From assembly GCA_004151065.3 (NCBI GenBank), contig NWUY0300009373.1:1-22580 (forward strand): a stretch of 22,580 bases of DNA. Direction: 5' to 3'. Within the stretch, counting starts at the first letter, position 1; each line of letters begins with the position of its first letter. The position numbers were made by a program, and so were the translations under genes. The notes under the pieces were generated by a model, which was not told where the DNA came from, made no database searches, and saw only the letters and a program-made list of their open reading frames with translations. Shown here piece after piece: positions 1 to 9,884 of the stretch. Origin of the DNA: Larix sibirica. Its lineage: Eukaryota; Streptophyta; Pinopsida; Pinales; Pinaceae.

Positions 1-1727
1 ATAAAATTATGACTTTTTCCGAGGAAAAAAAAAAAAAAAGAAGGTGATCTATCAAACATTGGATTGGTTATGAAAGTTGGAAAGTGGCACATACAAGAAA
101 TGGAGGTTAGTCATATATCTAAATACCTTTATGAATTTTTCCTCTAACATTTGTGTTATGATTAAATATCATGAAATATATGGATATGTAATATCTTTGG
201 ATTGTTTGAATATATTCTTAGAGTAATGGAAGATTTTTGGGGAAGTACAAAGGTAGGATTTTGTAAGATTGAAGGAATCTTTTTAGTATAGTTGCCACTA
301 ATATAGTTCTATCTCTCTGGTTGGAATCCTATGGGGGAATACACTTTTACATCTAAAGAATGTAATTTTGTTTTTATTAAATAGATTTACAATTTATTTT
401 CCAATGAAAAAATAAATAAATATTGAAATCTACAAAATAAAAGAAGTAAACTATTTTAATTATTTTAAGGCTTTCAAATCTTACATGCACATTTATGACA
501 TAAGTTTAAATCTTTGTTGAATGCATACTATTATTCCTATTTATATTTTTTTTATTGTTGAGAAATGTCATTAATTTATATATTCCAAAAGCTATTTAAT
601 TTTCTTATTTTATCTTCAAATTTTATAAATAACCAAAATTACACACATAAATACATCTAACTATTTTAAAAATAATATAAAATATTTTAAATATATAATA
701 ATATTTTAACTTACTATTTTTCAAAAAAAAATCAATTTTCAAAATTACAAAATTAATACATATATTATTTCTTACCTTTTAAGAAATAATTAGCTGTATT
801 TTTTTCCCTTCTTTTTATTCTTATGCCGCCCCTTTGAAGAACGACTCACAATGGTTACCTGTAATTCAAAAAAAAAATATTTTAACATTATTATGATATA
901 ACATTATTTTTAAAATTCAAAAAATGTTACTTTATAACTTTTTCTTGTTTTCACACGTCATCATAAAAACAAATCATCATTTTATGAGCCATTCTAACAT
1001 TCTATTTCAAATAAATGGCATTTTGGATTTAAAAAATAAAATAATTTTCAAAGTAATGATCATTTTTTACCTTTTTAAACCAGACCAAAATGGTGTCCAC
1101 AATAACTCAAAGGATGGACATTGTTTTTTAGTAGCTCAAAGGAGAGACATTGTTTTTTAGTTCTTTATTTTTTTGTAATTTACTCATTCTTTTTAATGTT
1201 ATTATACTTTGATATTTTAGATGTCAAAATGTAAAAAAAAGATTGTTGCTTTGAATGATGTTTGTTATTTAAAAAATGTATTATTTTAAAGATGTTATGA
1301 TTGAGATTTTTTTATCATATTTTTTCAATCATTTTTATTTTAATTAAGTAAAAAATTGAGAAAAATGAATAAAATTATAAATATATATTATTGAAATTAC
1401 ATAATCTAAATACAATGGACATATTTAAGGGAGTTAAATTTATTTATATATTTAAAAATACAATTTAATTTAAAAAAATATAATTTGATTAAAAATTACA
1501 TAATTTGTAACCTAAAAAATGTCCAAATTATATAACATTTAAATTACTTCCTAAAAAATTACATTAATGATGTCAATACTAAAATGATGGTTAAGTATTT
1601 TTTAATTGATACTAGTTATATAATTATTAACATTAATATAAAATCCTTGGCATCATCAATAAGAAGTACAAAAATGTTATTATATTAATTTTGGAAATAA
1701 ATTAATTCCCGCAGAATAAAGGTATGG
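1..1727. other. AT-rich intergenic DNA, no gene recognised
   Basis: Strongly AT-rich sequence with many short A and T runs. No reading frame in it looks like a protein; the longest (924-1160, plus) is a low-complexity AT-driven frame. I see no LTR ends, primer sites or RNA genes. The only structure noted is a short imperfect tandem repeat at 1103-1160. Confidence 0.7.
1103..1160. repeat. Imperfect 29-bp tandem duplication
   Basis: Two adjacent 29-bp units, 1103-1131 and 1132-1160, match at 26 of 29 positions. Both end in GACATTGTTTTTTAG or a one-base variant. The duplication lies in non-coding DNA and was probably produced by replication slippage. Confidence 0.8.
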
Positions 1728-2005
1728 CAACATGAGCATGTCACTTATGAGAATTGAATGGGAAAGGTAACATCATTCGACCCAACCACCCAAGCTACAA
1801 CAAATATAATGTCTTGCAAATAAAAACAATACACAAAACAACATTTAAAAAACAATTTCCACCCTTCAAAACCNACTTATGAGAATTGAATGGGAAAGGT
1901 AACATCATTCGACCCAACCACCCAAGCTACAACATAAATAATGTCTTGCAAATAAAAACAATACACAAAATAACATTTAAAAAACAATTTCCACCCTTCA
2001 AAACC
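1728..2005. repeat. 131-bp direct repeat on both sides of a single N
   Basis: Positions 1743-1873 and 1875-2005 align without gaps and differ at only three bases (about 98 percent identity). The sole base between them is an N at 1874. The unit contains CCCAACCACCCAAGCTACAA and an A-rich tail. The near identity across one N suggests two overlapping contig ends or alleles that were not merged, although a young tandem duplication is possible. The homology of copy 1 with the older copy at 2203-2325 begins slightly further upstream, near 1728. Confidence 0.85.
1874..1874. other. Single undetermined base at a contig junction
   Basis: An isolated N lies between two nearly identical 131-bp copies. 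The sequence before it resumes immediately after it, which is the pattern left when a scaffolder joins contigs it believes overlap but cannot merge. Confidence 0.75.
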
Positions 2006-2202
2006 TTTTAAATCAAACATTATACTTTATAAATATTTTTCTTAAAACAAATAAATTAATTCTCATGCTCCATTAAAGTAAAGTAAAGTTGATCTTATCA
2101 TTGTCTCTAAACATAAATTATTATTTTTTTTAAATAGTGGGTTAGTCCACCCCTGCTAGAAAATCAAGATATGACCAGAAATAGAATCTTACAATAGAGA
2201 TT

Positions 2203-2325
2203 CAACAGGAGCAAATCACTTATGAAAATTGAACTTGAGTGGGGACCCAACCACCCAAACTACAACTTAAATAATGTCTTGCAAATAAAAACAATACATA
2301 AAATAACATTTAAAAAACAATTTCC
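2203..2325. repeat. Diverged third copy of the 131-bp repeat
   Basis: This segment shares the order of the 1728-2005 units: a TCACTTATGA start, a CCCAACCACCCAA block, the block AATGTCTTGCAAATAAAAAC, and TTTAAAAAACAATTTCC at the end. It has substitutions and a deletion of about 10 bp relative to them. Unlike the pair around the N at 1874, it is old enough to be a genuine duplication. It lies just beyond the 3' end of the NHL-like gene. Confidence 0.8.
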
Positions 2326-2334
2326 TTGCTTAGA

Positions 2335-2608
2335 TCAAAGCAATGGCATATATTCTTATTCCATAAAAAGAGGGTACATCATCAGTAATCAAATCAAAAT
2401 ATATACTGGTCCATATCATACGGGCCATGAATCTTTAGTATACATATGCATACGTAGTTTACTTCTCACCAGGAAAAAAATCCATAAACCCTACGAATGT
2501 GCTATAATACATAGACATGAAAAATTGAAGCGCAGAGCAGTAAGAAATATGAGAAAAACACACGCAAAAGAACAGAACAGGCAATAATAAATACGTGCAG
2601 GTACAGGA
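2335..2608 (-). other. Likely 3' untranslated region of the NHL-like gene
   Basis: This is the minus-strand sequence following the stop codon of the gene at 2609-3217. It is less AT-rich than the repeat family beyond it. An AATAAG-like hexamer around 2355-2365 (minus) could act as a plant near-upstream polyadenylation element, but plant signals are too loose to fix the end. A plus-strand AAACCCTA octamer occurs at 2486-2493. The extent is inferred and there is no transcript evidence. Confidence 0.35.
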
Positions 2609-3217
2609 CTACACGTCGACCTTGCATTGCATGGGCTTGAAGGCACCTTGATTCACACCAACAGTAACATGCTGGCATTTAACTTTCATGGTGTAATGCT
2701 TTGATTTCCAGCTGCCCACCTTGAATCGAAGCCTGGCGTACAATCTGAGATCCAGATCGAGCGTACCGGCCTGATGTTCAAGCTTCAGATCCTTGGCATT
2801 ATCCGAAGCCAGCGCCACCTCTCTCCCGATTACGCTTGTTTGCAGAACGGTAGTGTTCTTGTGACCCTGATAGAAAACGGGTAGGGTTCCCCACCCTATC
2901 TGTTCACCTTCGTATAACAGAAATGCTTGGAGCCTGTAATAATAAATGGCGATTTTCTTGTTGGAATTCCTCGTTCTAATGTTGAAATTAAGATTGCTGT
3001 TGAGCAATCCATCCGGAGTCATGTTAAATTGCGAGACGGATGCATGGTCCACATAGTATTTGGGCTTGTGGGGATGAATTACCAGCCATGTTATCAGGAT
3101 TGCCAGGCCTGCAACTACCAGTACACCTGCTATCGCACCACCCACAAATCTCAGCATCGTCGTCCTGGGTCGATTACGCCCATGGCGGCCGTCACCTCTT
3201 CTTCCTCCCTCATGCAT
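2609..3217 (-). CDS. NDR1/HIN1-like (NHL) LEA_2 family membrane protein
   Basis: This is an intact intronless frame of 202 residues. A basic, Gly/Arg-rich cytosolic N-terminus (residues 1-23) precedes one hydrophobic segment (about 24-47). Next comes the family's juxtamembrane signature HPHKPKYYVDHASVSQFN (48-65), then a LEA_2-type beta domain (about 70-190) with NSNKKIAIYYYRLQAFLLYE near 84-103. It ends in a Cys-containing tail, CKVDV. Length, single exon and domain order fit plant NHL proteins (NDR1, HIN1, YLS9 relatives), which sit in the plasma membrane and act in defence signalling, senescence or stress responses. The start is the first ATG downstream of a TATA box, leaving a leader of about 50 bases. 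The family is clear; the subgroup and any specific role are not. No neighbouring gene suggests a function. Confidence 0.93.
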   Translation of the reverse strand: MHEGGRRGDGRHGRNRPRTTMLRFVGGAIAGVLVVAGLAILITWLVIHPHKPKYYVDHASVSQFNMTPDGLLNSNLNFNIRTRNSNKKIAIYYYRLQAFLLYEGEQIGWGTLPVFYQGHKNTTVLQTSVIGREVALASDNAKDLKLEHQAGTLDLDLRLYARLRFKVGSWKSKHYTMKVKCQHVTVGVNQGAFKPMQCKVDV

Positions 3218-3298
3218 TTCAATAAATATCTATATCTACACTCGTCTCTGAGTATAACTGTAATGTTGCCTTGCAGACAAATTAAAACAGCTGATGGT

Positions 3299-3310
3299 GT
3301 ATATATATAG
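3299..3310 (-). promoter_or_regulatory. TATA box of the NHL-like gene
   Basis: The minus strand reads CTATATATATAC here, about 80-95 bases upstream of the ATG at 3217. With the usual spacing of about 30 bases, transcription would start near 3270 and give a leader of about 50 bases. The position and an uninterrupted leader support this as the core promoter. Confidence 0.7.
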
Positions 3311-3337
3311 GCGTGGAAAGAGGAATAATATTTCGGC

Positions 3338-3379
3338 AAACCCTACGTATTTCCAGATCATTATATTTCACAAACCCTA
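3338..3379 (+). promoter_or_regulatory. Pair of telo-box (AAACCCTA) motifs upstream of the NHL-like gene
   Basis: Perfect AAACCCTA octamers occur at 3338-3345 and 3372-3379, inside a repeated CAAACCCTAC decamer, 34 bases apart. They lie 28-80 bases upstream of the TATA box. Telo-boxes in plant promoters are bound by Myb-type telomere-repeat-like factors and recruit chromatin regulators; they are common near genes active in dividing tissue. Their role at this gene is inferred. Confidence 0.5.
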
Positions 3380-4541
3380 CTTGTTCTGTTTTCGAAACGA
3401 ATGTTTGATTTGACAGAAGAAGAATATTGCTTTGGAATTGTTGTTGTATTTAAGTAAAGCCCATAGTCGGTTGTTATTCACTGAAATGGAATTACAGATT
3501 GCTTGTTCAGGCTGATTACCAAGATGCCAAAAGTGATGACAATGTAGCTTTCACTTTGAGGAATATTTGGGAGAATGAGCGTAGTTTAAGTATTTATTGA
3601 TTCTGATAGAATTTGTGGGCTCACTTGAAGATTTTACATGACTGTTCTGCTCTGGTCACTGCTGTGAAAAAGACAATCGTAGCATAAATGCCAATCACGC
3701 CAGTCACTTTATTTCTGTTTCAAAGGGACATTGTTGGGAGAGGTGCAAGGTTTGAATCTTTCCCACCTGTTAAAGTTCAGTTATCAAATGATGAAATGTT
3801 AAGCATATTACTTGCCTTTGCCATGATAGCATAAAGCCCACCTCAACCCACCCTTACAGGTATGTTGCACCACCTTGAAGCTTGAGGACCACCGAAAGGC
3901 TCAATGAGAACAATCGAAAGAACCATTGCAACATTTTTGATCGTTGAAACAATTTTAAAACTTGTGATAAAATATTTAGAAAAATTCTTTGATTGGATTA
4001 TGAGTATCATTTTAGGAACTTTTAGTTAAAGAATTTATATCGTTTAGTATAGGAACATTTCAAAGTTCCTGGTAAGAATTAAAAAAAATAAAAATCGATT
4101 AATAAAACTTGGATGATTAATCTTAAAAGTTTGTTAAAGGATAGAAGGAACAACTATATGAAGCCAAAAAAGGTGAGAATTCGGAGTGTTTAAATACACC
4201 TTCATTATGGCATCTCTAGTGGCATCCCTAGAGAAGGTGTGTAAACACCCTACCCCAAGGGAAAGAAACCTTATCCCAGTTTTTTTTTTTTTTTTAAGTA
4301 AAAGAACAAAAAATGGTGTTAGGGTCAAATTAAAAGTCCATTAATTTTAATAAATGTTATGTTCAAAGTTCATAATAAGTTTGTACATTAAATTGGATAG
4401 TGTTTTAAGTTAGAATATTAATTTATTCAATTTCAAAGTATATGGATGTCAAATCATTTATATTTAGTTAATGGAGAGTGGAAAACCTATTTTGGTTTTG
4501 AAAACAATTTAAGTGTACTTCATGTTGGGGAAGTAAAAGAA
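3380..4541. other. Intergenic DNA, no gene recognised
   Basis: The first few hundred bases (3380-3860) are richer in GC than the surroundings and may be the distal promoter of the NHL-like gene or a decayed coding fragment. No frame there stays open or matches a family I know. The remainder is AT-rich and includes a T16 run at 4280-4295. Confidence 0.55.
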
Positions 4542-5188
4542 ACTCTTTTCTGATACTTAACCACTTTTGTTATATTATATGAATGTGAATTTTGGGGTTG
4601 CAACATTTCTAGAAAATCATGGAGAGAGATCAAGCAAATTTAGAAGCATTTTATAATTTATAATCTTAAAATTAAAAACAATACACCCTATCCTATCATC
4701 CTCATAGAAGTTGGTACTTCCTCTATTTCAAATGTGGCTATGACTAGGTGAGTAACTTGCAACCATATGCCTATGAATACATACCTAATGTTCAAGCACA
4801 AGACAACCAACATCAATGACAAGTGGTTTCCTAAGACTTCTTTAAATTCCAAGGTTTCCTATGACTTCTTTTAATTCCAATCAAAGTCAGAAATGACCTA
4901 AGAGGGGTTGGAATATTAAAGATGTTAAGGCTTGGCTAAACCATTGGAGAATAAATGAGGTCACTCTACATGATATTGGTACTCTTAAAAACACCATCAC
5001 ATCTAAATTTTTAGGAGAAATTAGAGGATAAGAGAAAATTAAGATACTATAAAAGGTGATCAACCCTAATCTAGAAGATCAAAAGTATATTTGTATTTTA
5101 ATGAGAGTAAAGAATAAAATCAACATTGCTAAAATAAGAACAAACTCTCATAAGCTCTATAGTTAAATAGGGCATTAGATGCTTCCTA
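4542..5188 (+). pseudogene. LINE-type retrotransposon polymerase, C-terminal fragment (left of the N)
   Basis: The conceptual translation resembles the C-terminal part of plant non-LTR retrotransposon ORF2 proteins, after the catalytic reverse transcriptase core. LYECEFWGCNISRKSWREI (from about 4575) corresponds to the common LLYGCEVWG segment. A TPYPIILIEVG stretch follows, then, in another frame, KRGWNIKDVKAWLNHWRINE from 4900. The reading is broken by several stops and frame changes, including one caused by a 28-bp tandem duplication at 4825-4880. The catalytic YxDD region is not seen, so this is a 5'-truncated relic, as is usual for LINEs. The assignment rests on recognised motifs, not an alignment. 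Confidence 0.72.
4825..4880. repeat. 28-bp tandem duplication inside the LINE relic
   Basis: Units 4825-4852 and 4853-4880 match at 26 of 28 bases; both begin GGTTTCCTA and end TTAAATTCCAA or a near variant. Because 28 is not a multiple of three, the duplication shifts the LINE reading frame, in line with the frame change between the upstream and downstream motifs. Confidence 0.85.
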
Positions 5189-5189
5189 N
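5189..5189. other. Single undetermined base joining two diverged LINE copies
   Basis: An isolated N. Sequence homologous to 5033-5188 restarts at 5190, but the two copies are clearly diverged, unlike those at the other two Ns. The join may therefore link paralogous LINE copies rather than one continuous locus. Confidence 0.7.
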
Positions 5190-5547
5190 AGAAAATTAAG
5201 ATACTATAAAGAGGTCATTAATCATAATCTAGATGACCAAAAGTATCTTTTTGTTAAGCTTGTGTAAAGAATAAAATCAACATTACCGAAATAATAATGA
5301 ACTTTCACAAGCTCCATAGTGAAACAAGGTGTTGGACAACTTCTAAAATTTCATGGGATGAAAGAATTTGTTTTCTTTGTGATATTAAGAAGCATAGGAT
5401 CAAAATCACTTTCTTTTAAAATCTCATATGTATGCCCACATTAAATCTTAATTTCAAAATATTTGTAACAAGCAACATTTCTAACATGTTAAATCAAGAA
5501 AATTATAAAAATTTAAGAGAGTTTTTCTCCAATATATTTAAATAGAT
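5190..5547 (+). pseudogene. LINE-type polymerase, C-terminal end with zinc-finger-like motif (right of the N)
   Basis: The translation restarts at KLRYYKEVINHNLDDQKYL, which aligns with KLRYYK...NLEDQKYICI before the N (from about 5036). After one frame change near 5261 it runs through KNKINITEI, SETRCWTTSKISWDERICFL and a CxxC pair near 5370-5380 to a stop at about 5547. WDERIC-x-LCD, followed by His and Cys residues, is the usual C-terminal cysteine-rich motif of plant LINE ORF2 proteins. One in-frame TAA interrupts the motif. Sequence beyond 5547 is AT-rich, consistent with the LINE 3' end, but no clean poly(A) tail or target-site duplication is visible. Confidence 0.7.
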
Positions 5548-6480
5548 ATAAAATTATAAAGCAAAGAATTAACTCAACAATTTTCCTAAAATTTGAGAAA
5601 ATAAAACCAACCTCATTAAATAATAACAATCATCATCATTATCATAAAATAAATTTAAATTTTATAAGCAAAATTTGAATTACAAAACCTACGTAACATT
5701 TAATTTATCTGGTTCATAAAGATAAAAATGCCGTCATCTCGTGAAAAAATTGTTGCTAGTGACACACGCAACAAGAAATACTTTATATCTTCAACCACGA
5801 AGAATTTAGAATTCTATAATCACACCACTATATTAATAAATATTTCGAAGGTGAAAGCGATGTAGTCATAAGTGCATTGAGAGGCTCCATAATATAAAAG
5901 GAGTTAGGCATTAAATTCGATTACTCTATTTGCAATGAAACAAATATACAAGCCATACTAGTCATTCAATGCCAAGGTAAACATGTGAGAACTTATCCAT
6001 CTCTATTGTAAACATGTGAGAACTTATCCATCTCTATTGGAAGTACCTAGAATTCACTTGTCATTAACTTGTCATGGATAAATCTTGTTAATATGAAGCA
6101 TAAATATACATATACCATTATTAACAAAAAAGGCTTAAACTATAATACAAATAAATAAGTATGTAGAATATCCACCACTAAGCACTATTAACAAGATTTC
6201 TTTGCCACATAAATCATTTACAAGGTTAAATTCAACATCTAACAACTATATAATATAGAATTTGTATAGAAATATAAAATAGAAATGAAAACAATATTGC
6301 ATAATCTAAATTCATTTATTACCCATTTAAATCAAGGTATTAGCAAAACAATAGCATTCTATGAGAGTTAATAAATAACAGGCTTGTCTATACATGAATG
6401 CAATCCACCAAATTGTTTCCTAAGGGGCGATTTACCACCCAACCAAAGGAATTAGCTATAAATTCCACCTTTAAGACAAA
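5548..6480. other. Intergenic AT-rich DNA, no gene recognised
   Basis: No sustained frame and no family match. It may include the LINE 3' untranslated region at its left edge. The only clear internal structure is the perfect 31-bp tandem duplication at 5978-6039. Confidence 0.6.
5978..6039. repeat. Perfect 31-bp tandem duplication
   Basis: Units 5978-6008 and 6009-6039 are identical over all 31 bases (TAAACATGTGAG... to ...CTCTATTG). Perfect identity in otherwise old, mutated DNA indicates a recent event or an assembly effect. Confidence 0.9.
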
Positions 6481-7305
6481 CCATGATACCACCAAGGCTC
6501 TGGTGTCACTTAGTTGAACCCATTACTCTCATGCTTAGCTAATCTACTCACTACATAGCACTTCAAGCGCTCATCCAACCATCAAATAACCAGGGCACTC
6601 TCTTACATTCCCCTGCACAGCACAAGGAATATCTTCCCTTTCTTTGCTCAAAAACCACTCAGGGATATTCTTCCCTTCAAGTGCTCTTCAATGCATGTAG
6701 AGATTCCAACTGCAAGTTGTCTTTGGGAATGACATGGAAGATAAAACATTTGGCCTCGAAATAATCAATGAGTGATAATAATAGAGTTGTAGGTATGAAG
6801 GTGTTTACTTTAGCTACTATGGATATTCCAACTATGGTTCCCCTCTCAAACCATCACATTTCCTCTCATATTTTCAACAACAAATTCGCCAACATGTATC
6901 TAGGTTCTTGCCATTCATAAGTATATGGGATTACCTTGCCATTTATATTCATCATAGCCACAACTACCATGGAAAAATATCATCATTGCATTGGAGAGGA
7001 AAATTGATTGACTTGACATGCCTCCCCCGATTACCCACAACTAGATAAATAATGAAGGAAAAGGAAAGGAAAAACCTTTTGTTGCAATAGATCTGCTATC
7101 TTTGCAAGGATATAACAACTTGGACTTGGCATACATGTATGAAAAATATTGATGGGAAAGATTGTATGGAGGCATAGATAAAAGGGTAGTACTTTCCACA
7201 AGGAAAATGACAAGGCCAAATCACTCAACCACCCCCTTTCCTCTTACTCTCCTATGGTATCACAGTCCCCTTGTAAGTTCCTTAAGAAACCAATTTGATG
7301 GATAT

Positions 7306-8592
7306 TGTAATGTACCTAGCCACCCCTTTAACACTTTTGAGGTGACGGGGTATTCCATTTACCACCATGAACATAAAATGCTATGGCTTTGATGCTTAAT
7401 TCAGATTTTCCCATGGACTTCCTATATATACCCTCCATTTTAATAGTGGAAGTGAATACAAATATAGGAGTTTAGTAACCAAATTATCCATTCTAAATTA
7501 TGCAATCCGCGAATGCATCTATACCATGACCATTAAATCCATGTAAACAAATATTTCATCATAAAGAATTAAGCAAACACATATCATAAATTATAACCAT
7601 GGCATTCACACATAATTGAGAAAATTATATTTTTAAAGGAAAATAGTCCCAACTAGTTGCAGATAAAGGGAATTCCTCCTAGCCATAGGAGTTCCACCAT
7701 GTTTTATTTCTATGTAAAAGGGCATCCTTGAGATGGTGCTATTAATCCACAAGAAGTGAGGTCTCATGAGTCCTCTACTCATCCCACAAATCCACCTACA
7801 CAACATAGGAAATAACCAAAAATCAAACACATATAAAGTGTTAAAGCCAGTTATCTTTGTTCCAAACCCCACTAGGAATATCTAGTGCCAAACATATTCC
7901 CATCGCAACCTACTAGCACTCACCCTCAATAAACCTACTCAACATAAGTAATGGGACCCCCTTCTCTTCTCATTCTCTCTCGGGTTGTCCCTACCCCCTT
8001 CCAGTGCTCCATCACACGTTGACCAGGGATTCTCTATGTTGGGGCTTCAAGGACTTCAGCTATATGATAGGTTTTCTCAGGCGCCATCTCAAATAGGTGA
8101 TCCCTAGAATGATTGACTAAATATTAGAATGAATGCTAGAAAATAAATGAGTCTCTAACTCAATACTCACATTATATAGCATGGATTTAACTTGCCATGT
8201 GTTACTCAAGAGGATCCCACTTTTCCTCTCTTAATCCCCATTTATGATAATTAATAAGGTTAAGGATAATAAATCCACTCTCTTAACATGACTTTAGGAA
8301 ACTTAGGATAAAATCATTATATAAGGTTTTAAACAAGGGATAATGACTTAGATTAATAATTCATCGTGGTCATCTCCCCCTTAGACCACCTTTCCCACTT
8401 ACCCCACTTTTGGAATCATAGCCCCCCATCTCTTCTTCATCCTTCTTCATTTGTATCCATTGAGTATTTTATATTAATATCATTGTACATCATTACAATA
8501 CATTTGGTCATCCTATACCATTATGTCCAACTTCTAGTCATTTCCTGATTACATACATCATTACACTCCAAGGTCAAAAATAGGGTGTTACA
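7306..8592 (-). mobile_element. Probable Ty3/Gypsy-type LTR, minus strand (left end tentative)
   Basis: On the minus strand a new block starts at 8592 with TGTAACACCC, the standard start of plant Gypsy LTRs, immediately after a polypurine tract. A minus-strand TATATATA at 7433-7440 could be the LTR promoter. GGTACATTACA ending at 7306 is the best candidate for the LTR 3' end, which would give about 1.29 kb, but it matches the 5' terminus only over TGTAA. A second possibility is a much longer LTR ending near 6510, next to GGCTCTGGTGTCA (6496-6508). That differs from the reverse complement of an initiator-Met primer site by three transitions. No second LTR copy is visible, so the right-hand end is firm and the left-hand end is not. 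Confidence 0.5.
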
Positions 8593-8606
8593 TTTCCCCC
8601 ATTAAT
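8593..8606 (-). other. Polypurine tract of the minus-strand LTR element
   Basis: The minus strand reads ATTAATGGGGGAAA directly before the LTR start TGTAACACCC. A G/A tract touching the LTR is the plus-strand priming site of LTR retrotransposons and marks this as a 3' LTR, with the element interior lying to the right. Confidence 0.6.
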
Positions 8607-8637
8607 TTATGCACCCTCACCAGTGCATAATCAACAT

Positions 8638-8662
8638 TGTGTGTGTGTGTGTGTGTGTGTGT
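8638..8662. repeat. (TG)n microsatellite, about 12 units
   Basis: Uninterrupted TG dinucleotides over 25 bases, a likely length-variable marker. It lies about 45 bp right of the polypurine tract. Confidence 0.95.
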
Positions 8663-9884
8663 TGAAAAAAATTAATGTCTTTAGACTTGTACAATATGCC
8701 TCTACATAGCATCCTTTAGCTCCCAAGATTCTTCCTTACCGCATTTTCCACAATATTCTTAGTACTTGCAATCTAGTATAGCTGTTAAGAATCTTTTACA
8801 CAATGCACCAACATTGGTTGTCCACTACCCTAGTTTCCTTCCCAGGATTGTCACATCCACATGTACTTATATCAATCATTAATCAGAAGTGTGCATGTTA
8901 TAACCATTCTTATGAAATAGTCATAATATCCATATAAATTTTCCAATACCACAATGTAAGCACATATATTCATTTCATCAAATAAGTATGCAATCTCTAT
9001 CCAATACTTATCCACATGCATATTTATTTTCTTTCCCAAGGTTTCCATAAAAAATATTTCAGCTCATTGCTCCTCTTGACACACCCTCTACAGTTTTCCC
9101 AATCCATAGCACTCCTTCCCCATTATCTTGCACAACACAAGGAATATGAGCCCTTATCTACATGCAACCCCTTATGGATATTCCAATTCCCTTAAAATTG
9201 TCTATCACAAGACGACTAGGGAATGTCTATTCCAAGACTCCAAGGATCTCATGAATTAGTCATCTTATATTCATTCAAGTTGCATCTTCTTTGCAATCAC
9301 TCACACTTTAGGATCATACATCCCCTTCATTGATAAACAGTCCCTCATGTGATCCATCATTCACCAAGGATTTCTTGGAAAAGAAAAGCACATTTTTTCA
9401 ATTCTCATTTCCTTGCAGTGGCCTCCTTTCCAAGTTTTCCAACTTATAAAAGACAGCATTGGTTCATTCTAGGTAGATTCACCATACTCCTATGTCATAG
9501 AGATAAACATGCATGTGTTAGAAATCATACTTCTATCTATAAACCATCTTTGGGAATCCTTATTATTGCAATTATATCCCTGACAATAGCATGAGTTCCA
9601 CACATAATACTTGGCTTTCAATGGTGTGAGAAATAGTCCCTATATTCATTATGGCTCACTTTCACTGCCGTATCCAAAACTTTTTGTTATACAACTCTAT
9701 TCTCTCAACATAGCATTCTTGTTGTCCATTCAATGTGACTTCTTTTTCATGCATTTCTTTCACTACATTTAAAATAGTTCAAGAAATGATCTAAAAATTA
9801 TGCATTACCAAAAATTCCATGGTTTTAGTTATCAAAATATTATGCAATGAAATATGGCACAAAATGCATTCAACATACATGCCC
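8663..9884. other. Unassigned DNA, possibly interior of the minus-strand LTR element
   Basis: By position this should be the region upstream of the 3' LTR of the minus-strand element. I find no recognisable integrase, RNase H or other domain on either strand, and frames are short. In many conifer Gypsy elements the stretch before the 3' LTR is non-coding, which would fit. The phrase GCACAACACAAGGAATAT near 9130 resembles GCACAGCACAAGGAATAT near 6615, a weak hint of shared origin. Confidence 0.45.

Noticed and set aside
924-1160. 78-codon plus-strand frame
   Set aside because: Low-complexity Phe/Ile/Asn/Lys-rich frame typical of AT-rich DNA, ending in a short tandem repeat.
2222-2587. 121-codon plus-strand frame next to the NHL-like gene
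   Set aside because: Its 5' third is the diverged A-rich direct repeat and the rest lies antisense to the presumed 3' untranslated region. No family resemblance.
2927-3310. 127-codon plus-strand frame, and smaller frames at 3040-3225 and minus 3151-3339
   Set aside because: They overlap the well-supported NHL-like gene or its leader in other frames and have no recognisable domain.
7255-7267. TGGTATCACAGTC resembling a primer-binding site on the plus strand
   Set aside because: No LTR end (CA) precedes it, it contradicts the minus orientation of the nearby LTR, and a match this short may occur by chance.
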